The translations under genes and the position numbers were made by a program. The notes below the pieces were generated by a model. The model saw nothing but the letters and a program-made list of their open reading frames with translations, searched no databases and was not told the DNA's origin. Positions 22,438-30,240 of a stretch of 42,504 bases of DNA are shown piece by piece. Origin of the DNA: a candidate division TA06 bacterium B3_TA06 (GTDB lineage: Bacteria; Hydrothermota; Tepidihabitantia; B3-TA06); NCBI GenBank assembly GCA_005223075.1, contig NJBO01000016.1, forward strand, positions 1 to 42,504. The letters are read 5' to 3'. Position 1 is the first letter of the stretch. Each line of letters begins with the position of its first letter.

Positions 22438-22635
22438 GTCACTGCGAGTAATTTGGAGAGTGCACGGCCCCGAAGAACGACGCTTGCGGAGTACCGAAGG
22501 ACGACGCTTGCGGAGTAATCTCATATGTGGCACTAACCGAAGATATAAGTGCAGCTTGGGATTTTCTCGATCTGGTGCTATGAGATCGCCACCCTTCCCC
22601 GTCTCCTTTGGAGACTGACGGTCGGTCGCAATGAC
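22438..22635. repeat. Mosaic repeat element 2 (MITE-like)
   Basis: Its ends are inverted repeats, GTCACTGCGA (22438) and TCGCAATGAC (22635), matching at 9 of 10. Inside are two 24-bp units (22470-22517) as in element 1, CTCATATGTGGC, TTTTCTCGAT and the hairpin GTCTCC-ttt-GGAGAC (22601-22615). About 200 bp with no coding capacity. Confidence 0.65.
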
Positions 22636-22695
22636 GGGGTGTTTCTTCAGTATATTTGTTTTGTTGCCAGGTGAACCTGAAGATTGACACTACAT

Positions 22696-22765
22696 CTTGC
22701 GATCTTTTATCTTAGGGCTAGGCAACCCTAAGATCACAAGTGTCGCCTTCGTAAAAAAGGAGCAT
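22696..22765. repeat. Palindromic repeat, H family (copy f, long form)
   Basis: CTTGCGATC, a long stem ATCTTAGGG / CCCTAAGAT, then CACAAGTGTC and AAAAGGAGCAT. It shares the CAAGTGTC insert with copy e. Confidence 0.6.
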
Positions 22766-22778
22766 GAGTTTTTGGGGT

Positions 22779-22809
22779 CCCCGCGGGAACGGTTTGCGTT
22801 CACGTGGGG
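22779..22809. repeat. Palindromic repeat, P family (copy 5)
   Basis: CCCCGCGgGAACG / CGTTCaCGTGGGG, preceded by GGGGT and followed by AAAAAGGAGGG, so it is another composite-type unit. Confidence 0.6.
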
Positions 22810-22864
22810 AAAAAGGAGGGTGCTCTCTATGTTACAGTCACGCGCAGCTTACACTCCTAACCTC

Positions 22865-22892
22865 TTGACAAACCTGTATTTAGGAGTATAAT
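22865..22892 (+). promoter_or_regulatory. Promoter of tldD-tldE
   Basis: A consensus TTGACA (22865-22870), a 16-bp spacer and a consensus TATAAT (22887-22892). The leader of about 80 bases ends in AAGGAGGA before the ATG at 22981. Confidence 0.8.
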
Positions 22893-22980
22893 AGGTGTTA
22901 TAAATTATGCATCTCTGGGATCAACCCCTCCAGCCGAGGCAAACACCGTGGTCCCATGGGTTTGTAGATAAGGAGGACTT

Positions 22981-24429
22981 ATGAAGGAATTGACCGAGCG
23001 GGCAGTGGAGACCGCCAGGCTCGCCGGGGCCGACTACGCCGACGCCCGGGTGCTTACCATCCGCGACCAGGAGATATACGTCCAGGACCTTTCACCGAAG
23101 TCGATTCATGATGTCACAGACGCAGGCATCGGGGTGCGTGTTCTAAAGGACGGCGCGTGGGGATTCGCCTCCATAAGCCGCCATGACAAGCGCTCGGCGG
23201 AGAAGGTCGCGCGTGAAGCGGTCACGGTCGCCAAGGCCTCTGCCCTTACCGTTGGCAAGGATAGGGTAAGGCTGGCCGCCGAACCCGTCCACAAGGATCG
23301 CTTCGAGACCAAGCTCCAGATTGATCCCTTCTCGATACCCATAGAAGACAAGTTGGCCATGCTACTTCGAATAAACGAAATCATGCTCGGGGTCAAGGGG
23401 ATCGTCAAAACGCTTGCGAATACCCGTGTCACCCGGCGCCACCAGTTCTTCGCCTCTACCGAAGGTTCGGCAATCGAGACGCTTATAACCACGGTCAACG
23501 CCTTCTACATGGCAACCGCGGTGAGCAAGGGTGACAGCCAGACACGTAGCTTTCAGGACTATCCACTTAACAAGGGCTGGGAGCACATCGTGGCGCAGAA
23601 GCTTGAGGCCAACGCACAGCGCATTGCAGAGGAGGCGGTGGCCAAGCTCTCTGCCGCTTATCCGGACGAAGGCAAGATGGATCTGATCCTTGACCCCACC
23701 CACCTCTCCTTGACCATCCACGAGTCGGTAGGTCACGCGACCGAGCTGGATAGGGTGCTTGGATACGAGGCAAACTTTGCAGGCACGAGCTTTGTAACGC
23801 TGGACAAGAAAGCGGACAAGTTCCGCTACGGCTCGGAGATCATCAACTTCGTGGCCGACAACACCCTTGCGGGCGGGCTTGCCTCCACCGGATACGACGA
23901 CGAGGGGGTGGTCTGTCAGCTATGGGACATTATCCGCAACGGTATCTTCAAAAACTACAGCTCCACGCGCGAGGTGGCGCCACTTGCCGGATACAAGCGC
24001 TCCTTCGGCTCTGCCCGTGCCGACAGCTACGTCTCCATGCCAATCAACCGCATCCCCAACCTTTGTTTGAAGCCGGCGAATAAGAGCATCTCGCCTGAGG
24101 ATCTTGCGGCGGACGTCAAGAGGGGCGTCTGGATCGAAGGCAGAGGAAGCTGGTCAATCGATCAGCGGCGGCTCAACTTCCAGTTCGGCGGAGATCTGTT
24201 CTACGAGATTCGCAACGGCAAGAAGACGAGGATGCTGCGCGACGTCCTTTACCAGTCGATCACCCCGGAGTTCTGGGGTGCGGTGGACAGCATCAGTGGT
24301 AAGAAATACTGGGAACCCAGGGGCTTTAGAACCTGCGGCAAGGGTGAGCCCATGCAGGTAGCCCAGATGACCAACGGCGGACCGTGGATCAGGGTGCGCG
24401 GAATCCGTGTTTCAAGGGGGAAGAAATGA
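22981..24429 (+). CDS. tldD: Metalloprotease TldD
   Basis: A 482-residue TldD-family protein. The metal-binding HExxxH is present as HESVGH (247-252) in LSLTIHESVGHATELDRVLGYEANFAGTSF. Late landmarks include GSEIINFVADNTL, GRGSWSIDQRRLNFQFGGD and EPMQVAQMTNGGP. With its partner TldE it forms a heterodimeric zinc protease that unfolds and trims small peptides, as in microcin B17 maturation and CcdA antitoxin turnover in E. coli. It overlaps tldE by ATGA, has a strong AAGGAGGA site and a consensus promoter. Confidence 0.92.
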   Translation: MKELTERAVETARLAGADYADARVLTIRDQEIYVQDLSPKSIHDVTDAGIGVRVLKDGAWGFASISRHDKRSAEKVAREAVTVAKASALTVGKDRVRLAAEPVHKDRFETKLQIDPFSIPIEDKLAMLLRINEIMLGVKGIVKTLANTRVTRRHQFFASTEGSAIETLITTVNAFYMATAVSKGDSQTRSFQDYPLNKGWEHIVAQKLEANAQRIAEEAVAKLSAAYPDEGKMDLILDPTHLSLTIHESVGHATELDRVLGYEANFAGTSFVTLDKKADKFRYGSEIINFVADNTLAGGLASTGYDDEGVVCQLWDIIRNGIFKNYSSTREVAPLAGYKRSFGSARADSYVSMPINRIPNLCLKPANKSISPEDLAADVKRGVWIEGRGSWSIDQRRLNFQFGGDLFYEIRNGKKTRMLRDVLYQSITPEFWGAVDSISGKKYWEPRGFRTCGKGEPMQVAQMTNGGPWIRVRGIRVSRGKK

Positions 24430-25718
24430 ACACCGATTGGCTAAAGCAAACCATAGAACGCGTGGCCAAACAGAAGGAGGCAGAGGAAGCAAGCCTTTAT
24501 CTTAATATCGAGAATGAGAACCTTTCCCGCTTCGCCGAGAATCATATCACCCAGAACACCACCCGCCACCGTATTCGCCTTTACATGACCGCGGTAATGG
24601 GTCGTCGGAGAGGATCGGCCGAGACCTCGGATGTCTCCTCGCGCGGCGTGCTTTCCGCCCTGCGCAGGGCCGAGGCGGCTGCTAAAGCCTCTCCCGAAGA
24701 CCCCGAGTTCATCGGCTTACCCCGCAGCCAGCGCTACCTCAAGATAGAGCGGTTCTTCCCTCAGACGACCGAGCTCTCCGTGGACGCCAAGGCCAGGGTG
24801 ATCCGCGAGGTAACCGCTGAGGCCGCCTCGCGCAAGATGAAAGCGGCAGGCATCTACAGGACAGGCGACTACGCCGTCTTCGTGGCCAATACCGACGGAC
24901 TTTTTGGCGAGCACCGCTGGACCCAGGCCGAGTTCTCCATAACCGTCCGTACCGAAAACTCGGCTGGCTCGGCCGTGGCCGAGGAGGAGGATCTCGCTGC
25001 TATCAACCCTCAGGCTTTGGCCATCGAGGCGTTCCGTACCGCGGAGATGACCCGTAACCCAAAGGAGATCAAGCCCGGCCGCTACAAGACACTCTTCACC
25101 GCCCGAGCCTTCAGTGAGATGATACCCTTTGTGGTATACCAGATGGATCGCCGCGCCGCAGACGAAGGACGAAGCTTCTTTGCCGATAAGCTCGGCAAGA
25201 AGATACTGTCAAAAAAGATCTCGATGGTCGCAGACCCGCAGAACCCGACGAATCCAGGAAACCCTATCGATCTCTACAACGACGGTGTGGCCCGCAAAGA
25301 GGCGGTATTCATCCAGGAGGGGACGCTTACTAACCTCTGGTGCATGCGTTACTGGGCAAAGAAGCAGCGTATACCACTTGTCTCGCCCTCGTTTAACTTC
25401 TCTATGCTCGGCGGCAGCAGGAGTCTGGATCAGATGATTAAGCGCATAGACCGCGGGCTGCTCGTGATGCACTTATGGTACATCCGGTACGTGAACCCGA
25501 TGGAGTTGATCCTTACCGGGACCAGCCGCGACGGGTTGTTTTTGGTAGAGAACGGTAAGATCAAGTGCGCGGTAAAGAACATGCGGTTCAACGACTCCCC
25601 GATGCGATTTCTTCGCAATCCGGCGTCACTTGGGACAGCGGAGCGCCGCGGCGGGGCAATGATGCTTCCCTCGGTGCTGGTTGCCGACTTCAACTGGTCA
25701 AGCGGGACGACGTTTTAA
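24426..25718 (+). CDS. tldE: TldE/PmbA-family partner subunit
   Basis: A 430-residue PmbA/TldE-type protein without the HExxxH motif, as expected for the non-catalytic half of the pair. Recognisable blocks are FAENHITQNTTRHRIRLYMT, the middle SAGSAVAEEEDLAAINP, and a C-terminal GGSRSLDQMIKRIDRGLLV ... NPMELILTGTSRDGLFLVENG. The start is ATG 24426, overlapping the tldD stop; the open frame to 24384 is inside tldD. The substrate peptide in this organism is unknown and no RiPP precursor was seen nearby. Confidence 0.9.
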   Translation: MNTDWLKQTIERVAKQKEAEEASLYLNIENENLSRFAENHITQNTTRHRIRLYMTAVMGRRRGSAETSDVSSRGVLSALRRAEAAAKASPEDPEFIGLPRSQRYLKIERFFPQTTELSVDAKARVIREVTAEAASRKMKAAGIYRTGDYAVFVANTDGLFGEHRWTQAEFSITVRTENSAGSAVAEEEDLAAINPQALAIEAFRTAEMTRNPKEIKPGRYKTLFTARAFSEMIPFVVYQMDRRAADEGRSFFADKLGKKILSKKISMVADPQNPTNPGNPIDLYNDGVARKEAVFIQEGTLTNLWCMRYWAKKQRIPLVSPSFNFSMLGGSRSLDQMIKRIDRGLLVMHLWYIRYVNPMELILTGTSRDGLFLVENGKIKCAVKNMRFNDSPMRFLRNPASLGTAERRGGAMMLPSVLVADFNWSSGTTF

Positions 25719-25720
25719 TA

Positions 25721-25796
25721 CCCCACGGGATAGCTTCGCTCTCCCGCGGGGACCCCGGATATGCACCCCACGGCGGCACTCCGTTCCGCCGCGGGG
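25721..25796. repeat. Two adjacent P-family palindromes (copies 6 and 7)
   Basis: CCCCaCGGGA ... TCCCGcGGGG (25721-25751) and CCCCaCGGCGG ... CCGCCGcGGGG (25766-25796), both followed by CCCC. They lie directly after the tldE stop. Confidence 0.7.
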
Positions 25797-25820
25797 CCCC
25801 GGGGAGATAAAAAATTTAAG

Positions 25821-25843
25821 GGGCTGGCGAAAGCTAGCCCTAC
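25821..25843 (-). repeat. REP-like palindrome with GTAG head (R6)
   Basis: On the minus strand: GTAG, then GGCTAGC-tttc-GCCAGCCC. The flank TGCTTTC resembles those of R3 and R4. Confidence 0.55.
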
Positions 25844-25862
25844 TGCTTTCTCTGAAGGTCTG

Positions 25863-25890
25863 TTGACAAGCATCTCAAAGTGAATAGCAT
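25863..25890 (+). promoter_or_regulatory. Promoter of the HEPN-like gene
   Basis: TTGACA (25863-25868), a 16-bp spacer and TAGCAT (25885-25890). AAAGGAGGAG then precedes the ATG at 25915. Confidence 0.65.
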
Positions 25891-25914
25891 AAGCAGAATA
25901 AAGGAGGAGCTCTA

Positions 25915-26430
25915 ATGAGCAAGAAATCGAGACATAAACAATACGTTGACATGCCCCAAGCAATAAATGAGGTCGCTGACGAGATCAACCGCACGCTAAA
26001 CGAACGTAAAAAAGACAAATATTTCCAATCGATAATCCTGATGTACAGCTTCATCGAGAACCTGCTCAAGTGGCTTGTCTTTGTGAAGATCATGTGGATG
26101 AAAGCCGATAAGGAACTTAGCGGGAAGGAGATGAAAGAACTCGAGAAGTTTTGCAAACATCTCAGATTTTATGATGCATTGGAGGCGGGTTTAATGATTG
26201 ATTTGGTGGATTTTAATCTATATAAACGGATAAACGATGTGAGAAAAGAGCGAAACGACGTGCTTCATCAATTTTGGATATATCGTCACCGAGACAATTT
26301 GTCAGTGTTAAGAAAAAAGCTGGAGAAGCTTGCAAGAGTGAGCAATACGCTTGTTGGGATTTTTGATGACCTCACTCAAGAAATTGGCATTGAAGAGGTC
26401 TATGAGATACTTTTGTGGGGTGACGGATAA
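25915..26430 (+). CDS. HEPN-like protein (intact copy)
   Basis: A 171-residue all-helical protein. It carries RNDVLH (in VRKERNDVLHQFW), which fits the RNxxxH catalytic motif of HEPN ribonucleases, within a helix-rich setting (MYSFIENLLKWLVF; LEKFCKHLRFYDALEAG). On this basis it may be an RNase of the toxin or abortive type, but I do not recognise a named family and the call rests on one motif. The promoter and ribosome site are strong. A second copy at 28260 has lost the N-terminus and the motif arginine. A REP (R3) follows 10 bases after the stop. Confidence 0.6.
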   Translation: MSKKSRHKQYVDMPQAINEVADEINRTLNERKKDKYFQSIILMYSFIENLLKWLVFVKIMWMKADKELSGKEMKELEKFCKHLRFYDALEAGLMIDLVDFNLYKRINDVRKERNDVLHQFWIYRHRDNLSVLRKKLEKLARVSNTLVGIFDDLTQEIGIEEVYEILLWGDG

Positions 26431-26440
26431 ATACTCTCGG

Positions 26441-26466
26441 GGGCCGACCTTGCGGTCGGCCCCTAC
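26441..26466 (-). repeat. REP-like palindrome with GTAG head (R3)
   Basis: GGGCCGACC-ttgc-GGTCGGCCC followed by CTAC on the plus strand (GTAG head on minus), then GCTTTC. Confidence 0.75.
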
Positions 26467-26473
26467 GCTTTCC

Positions 26474-26528
26474 CTTGCGATCCTTTACCCTAAAGGGCAC
26501 ACGTCACCTTCGGAGAAAGGGAGCATCA
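26474..26528. repeat. Palindromic repeat, H family (copy g)
   Basis: Runs from CTTGCGATCC to GGAGCATCA, with the arm CTTTACCCTaaAGGG. On the minus strand its first three bases (TGA of TGATGCTCC) are the stop codon of the secreted-protein gene. Confidence 0.6.
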
Positions 26529-28100
26529 TTTAAGTAGGATCATCTTCCTTATCTCTCGATAATCACCTGCCTCGAACTTGCAGAAGTAGACTCCGGCCGG
26601 AACCGCCTTGCCTGAGCCATTGCGAGTGTCCCAGGAAACAGTGTGATAGCCAGCATCTTTTCTTCCACTTACCAGTGTTCGCACCGCCCGACCTGAAGCA
26701 TCGTAGATCACGAGGCTAACCTCGCTCTCCCTGGGGAGCTGGTAAGAGACGGTGGTGAAGATCGTGAATGGATTGGGGGAGTTCTGGGTGAGCCGGTATG
26801 CGGTCGGGGTCTTGAACTCCTGCTCTCCGATACCGATCTCCTCGATCGTAACCGTCAGCGAGCCGGCCCGCACAACGGTCTCATCGCTCAACGACTGCAC
26901 GGTCATAATCACAGTATCCACTATCTCTTGCTGCATTACTGCCAGACAGTCGAGGGGCAAGGCTACCCTGACTGGAAGGATTATCCAGTCCTCGCTTGCC
27001 AGCGGGAAGTTGTAGTCGGCGGGTTCCAGCCACCAGTGCTTGGTATCGCTAGTTGTCGCTGTGTAGTTGTCGGGTTCCAGCCCCATATTGCGGATATAGT
27101 AGTTGACCTCCACCGTATCATTATGAGCGATGAATACATCCTGGGAGGGGAAGCAGTCCACCTCGTAGGGGGGATAGTCGAAGTGCAGCCAGAAATGTAT
27201 CCACCAGTTGGGGGCTATGAAGATGAGAACGTCCTTTGGAGGGTCGATGACTATTATGAGTATCTCCAACGAATCCAGGACCGGCTCGGCAGGACCTTGC
27301 GGCAGCCACACCGTGTCAGGCTCAGGATGAACCTCGTCACCAGGATGTCCCCAGTAGAACGCCCACTCGTAGACCTCGTTGTCGCCCTCGTATCCTGCTC
27401 GTGGATCCAGGCCGGTGGTAAAGAAGGAGTTGTTGAACCCGTAGCTTCCGAATACCCCGTAGTACTCCGACCAGTCCCAGCCAGGGTCGCCTGGCTCGGG
27501 GTTACCCGGGAACCAGTGCACATCAGTGGTTGGATCGTCGTAGACCCTGACTATGAAGCTCATTTCAGCGTCGTTTATGAGGTTGTTACCGCCGACTTCA
27601 GGGATCAGGTGGCTATTTTCAAGTCCATCGGAGAGTTTTATCCATGCGGTATCGTTTTCAGCATCGTCTCCGCCGAATATCCAGGCCTTTACGTTTATAC
27701 CTTCAAACGTAAACTCCGCAACGTTCCAGTCATTGTCGTCTCTCTGCCGGAACATCGAAAGATCACTTGGCGGCGGCTCTCCCTCTATGTCATGAGCGAG
27801 GAAGTAGACAACGCCTGGATAGAATGCTGTATGTCCTGAGGAGCTTACCGCCTGCCATCCGTGTTTGTGTTCGTGATAGAAGAAGCCGGCATTGGGATAG
27901 GTGCCGTCGTTGAACCAGTTCGGGAACCTGCCGGCCCATGCCCACTCCTCCCAGTTGGTCGCCTTTCCGTCCCAGATTGTGGGGTCGTGCGGGGTCTCCA
28001 GGCAGTAGCCGCGCATCGGCTCAAACGCTGCTACCTCTACTGCTCCAATCAGCAGCAGCAATGTGGCAAAACATAGCCACTGGAAACATGACTTTCTCAT
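26526..28100 (-). CDS. Large secreted protein with type IX-like C-terminal tail
   Basis: A 524-residue protein with a signal peptide (LCFATLLLLIGAVEVAAF) and a long, aromatic-rich body that I do not recognise (many W, Y, D and G; for example HGWQAVSSSGHTAFYPGVVY and HWFPGNPEPGDPGWDW). A Hep-like or NPCBM-like middle segment is not assignable. From about residue 435 there is a typical sorting tail: YRLTQNSPNPFTIFTTVSYQ, YDASGRAVRTLV, WDTRNGSGKAVPAGVYF and KMILLK. It should be exported and cell-surface attached or released by a type IX-like route. AGGAGGA precedes the ATG. The gene is flanked by two copies of the HEPN-like gene region. Confidence 0.75.
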   Translation of the reverse strand: MRKSCFQWLCFATLLLLIGAVEVAAFEPMRGYCLETPHDPTIWDGKATNWEEWAWAGRFPNWFNDGTYPNAGFFYHEHKHGWQAVSSSGHTAFYPGVVYFLAHDIEGEPPPSDLSMFRQRDDNDWNVAEFTFEGINVKAWIFGGDDAENDTAWIKLSDGLENSHLIPEVGGNNLINDAEMSFIVRVYDDPTTDVHWFPGNPEPGDPGWDWSEYYGVFGSYGFNNSFFTTGLDPRAGYEGDNEVYEWAFYWGHPGDEVHPEPDTVWLPQGPAEPVLDSLEILIIVIDPPKDVLIFIAPNWWIHFWLHFDYPPYEVDCFPSQDVFIAHNDTVEVNYYIRNMGLEPDNYTATTSDTKHWWLEPADYNFPLASEDWIILPVRVALPLDCLAVMQQEIVDTVIMTVQSLSDETVVRAGSLTVTIEEIGIGEQEFKTPTAYRLTQNSPNPFTIFTTVSYQLPRESEVSLVIYDASGRAVRTLVSGRKDAGYHTVSWDTRNGSGKAVPAGVYFCKFEAGDYREIRKMILLK

Positions 28101-28229
28101 TTTGCATCTCCTCCTAAGGTTGATCGTAATCCACCAACTCTAGCTTGGTTTTTATTGCGGGGTTTTATTTGTGTTTCGCCTCCTCTCGCTCGTCGAAGCG
28201 AGCAGTTTTCGGTTTAGCGTCTACATGAG

Positions 28230-28256
28230 ATTATAGTGCTGATTCCGGTTTGTCAA
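28230..28256 (-). promoter_or_regulatory. Promoter of the large secreted protein
   Basis: Minus-strand TTGACA (28251-28256), a 15-bp spacer and TATAAT (28230-28235). The leader is about 125 bases and includes a CTCGCT / AGCGAG hairpin near 28186-28203. Confidence 0.6.
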
Positions 28257-28259
28257 CCC

Positions 28260-28644
28260 TTCGATAATCCTGATGTACAGCTTTATCGAGAACCTACTCA
28301 AGTGGCTTGTGTTTGTGAAGATTACGTGGATGAAGGCCGATAAGAAACGTAGTAGGAAGGAGATGAAAGAACTTGAGAAGTTTTGCAAGTCTCTCAGATT
28401 TTATGACGCAATGGAAGCGGGGTTAATGATAGATTTGGTGGATTTCAATCTATATAAAGGGATAAACGAGGTGCTTCATCAGTTTTGGATATATCGTCAC
28501 CGAGACAATTTGTCAGCGTTGAGGAAAAAGCTGGAGAGGCTTGCAAGAGTGAGCAATAAGCTTGTTGGGATTTTTAATAATGACCTCACTCAAGAAATCG
28601 GTGTTGAGGAGGTCTATGAGATACTTTTGTGGGATGACAGATAA
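28260..28644 (+). pseudogene. HEPN-like protein, truncated second copy
   Basis: DNA homology to 26028-26430 begins abruptly at TCGATAATCCTG and continues through the 3' REP. The first 37 or so codons and the promoter are missing. Compared with the intact copy, 21 bases are deleted, which removes VRKERND and with it the arginine of the RNxxxH motif. The remaining frame is open (MYSFIENLLKWLVFVKITWM ... EILLWDDR) and conserved at most positions. It may still be expressed, but it cannot carry the proposed active site. Confidence 0.75.
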
Positions 28645-28654
28645 ACCCTCTCAC

Positions 28655-28737
28655 GGGCCGACCTAAAGGTCGGCCCCTACGCTTTCTCGTAAGTCGACCC
28701 GTTTGAAGTCCGGGCTGACCTGGATGTCATCCCCTAC
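28655..28737 (-). repeat. REP-like pair with GTAG heads (R4 and R5)
   Basis: R4: GGGCCGACC-taaa-GGTCGGCCC + CTAC (28655-28680). R5, degenerate: GGGcTGAC ... GTCAtCCC + CTAC (28712-28737). Same orientation, 31 bases apart. Confidence 0.7.
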
Positions 28738-28770
28738 GAGAATGAAATACAACCGCTTTCCCGTACACCA

Positions 28771-30240
28771 TTACTCGGCTTGATACACCTCTCCCGCAGG
28801 TTCCCTCAGCCACGGTTTATAAAGAACCAGTTCGCTTACTCCATCGCCTGGACCGGCTGCCGAACCCCACCAGTTGTGCCTTGCATCCACAGTCACCGTG
28901 CTGTCGGTATTGCAAGCCCCGTAGCCTCGATTGTCGGTTATGTTATTGTAGGCAGCGATCAAGTAGGAACCTTCTTCACTTCGTATTCCGTCTCCGCCGT
29001 TGCTGGAAAGGTTGCAATCCTCGATTGTAGCTGAGGAGTTACGAATGATATACACCCCGTGAACGGCGCTTTCGGCTATATCGCTGCCCGTTATCCGGTT
29101 GCCGGTCGAGGTGGAGTCTATGAGGATGCCGTATCGGTTACCGACGATCCTCGTGCCTTCGATTACGGTGGAGTCGGAGAGGTGGCCAAGCCTTATGCCT
29201 ACGCTGTGGTTGTTGCCGATTATGCAGTTTTTGATTGTGTTGCGGTGTCCGTAATGAACAGGGATTGCCTCCCTCGCAGGAGATGTTGCGATGTTGACGC
29301 CGCCAAGGACGTTGTCGCAGATCACGCAGTCCTCGATCACATTGTGGCAGGCCGAATCTGCCAGGAATATCCCTTCCCAGCCGTTTCCTTTGATCGTATT
29401 GGCCTTGATGGTATTATGAAGGCACCTGCCGAACACCAGAAGGCCCCGGCGAAAGCTCCTGTTGATGGTGCAATTGGTTATCCGGTTGTAATCGGCATCC
29501 CACAGATAGAGGCTTCCGCATTCATCGGGCGCGCGTGAGTTGCCGATAACGACACAGGAATCTACCACGTTGGAATCAGCCGAATCCAGCATCAGGCCTG
29601 TCCCGTAGTTGTAGCTTATGCTGTTTCCGATCAGCGTATCGTGCTTGGAGGTATGTAGGCACACCCCGCGTGAGTTGCTGTCTATCTGATTGTCAACAAG
29701 TCGCGCACCAACAACCGAGTAAAGGAAGATGCCCTGGAAGTTGCGGGTTATCCTGTTTCCCTCGATCACAGGATTATCCGCTTCGATGTAAAGTCCGCGA
29801 TCGCTCCAATCCTCGCTTGCAAAGCCGCACTCGTGAAGCTCACTCTGCCTCATCTCGAATAAAGCGCCTTGCCTGACGACGAAGCAAAACCGGGCGTTGC
29901 CCTTGGAATAGCAGGGCAATGAATCGTCGTCATCGTCGCCGTCGGTGATCACCGAACCGTTGCGTACGAACATGGCCGCGCCTGAGTCTACCTCGATGCG
30001 GTACTGACCGTCCTCTCCTACGTTCATCTTGAGCGTGACATGGTCAAGGGTCAAGCTGCCGCCGGGATGAACGGTCAGGTTTTCGTTCAGAACGATCGTC
30101 GTATCCTTAAGCATCACCGTGTCGGATACGCCCCAGGAGGAGGGATCGGATACGTTCTTCCGGGCAAGCGCGAGACCTCCCAAAAATAACACAGCGATGA
30201 GGAACCCCGCGCCCTGCTTTCGCCTACTTTTGTTCGCCAC
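28771..30240 (-). CDS. Right-handed beta-helix protein (NosD/PbH1-like), secreted
   Basis: About 489 residues. An N-terminal hydrophobic segment (GAGFLIAVLFLGGLALA) acts as signal or anchor. The body is made of many PbH1-type coils (NRITRNFQGIFLYS, NQIDSNSRGVCLHTS, NTIKGNGWEGIFLADS, NCIIGNNHSVGIRLG), forming a right-handed parallel beta-helix of the periplasmic copper-binding NosD/CASH type. The C-terminus HNWWGSAAGPGDG is typical of secreted beta-helix proteins. The start is GTG 30240, which overlaps the preceding gene's end by 17 bases and has GGAGAG upstream; the open frame to 30468 is a shadow of that gene. The ligand is probably a polysaccharide or surface structure, by family analogy only. 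Confidence 0.75.
   Translation of the reverse strand: MANKSRRKQGAGFLIAVLFLGGLALARKNVSDPSSWGVSDTVMLKDTTIVLNENLTVHPGGSLTLDHVTLKMNVGEDGQYRIEVDSGAAMFVRNGSVITDGDDDDDSLPCYSKGNARFCFVVRQGALFEMRQSELHECGFASEDWSDRGLYIEADNPVIEGNRITRNFQGIFLYSVVGARLVDNQIDSNSRGVCLHTSKHDTLIGNSISYNYGTGLMLDSADSNVVDSCVVIGNSRAPDECGSLYLWDADYNRITNCTINRSFRRGLLVFGRCLHNTIKANTIKGNGWEGIFLADSACHNVIEDCVICDNVLGGVNIATSPAREAIPVHYGHRNTIKNCIIGNNHSVGIRLGHLSDSTVIEGTRIVGNRYGILIDSTSTGNRITGSDIAESAVHGVYIIRNSSATIEDCNLSSNGGDGIRSEEGSYLIAAYNNITDNRGYGACNTDSTVTVDARHNWWGSAAGPGDGVSELVLYKPWLREPAGEVYQAE

Noticed and set aside
22697-22891. 64-residue ORF before tldD
   Set aside because: It is composed of two palindromic repeats and promoter sequence, with no ribosome site.
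26028-28690. Composite transposon carrying the secreted-protein gene
   Set aside because: The flanking direct repeats are copies of a HEPN-like gene without transposase or terminal inverted repeats, so a segmental duplication is the simpler explanation.
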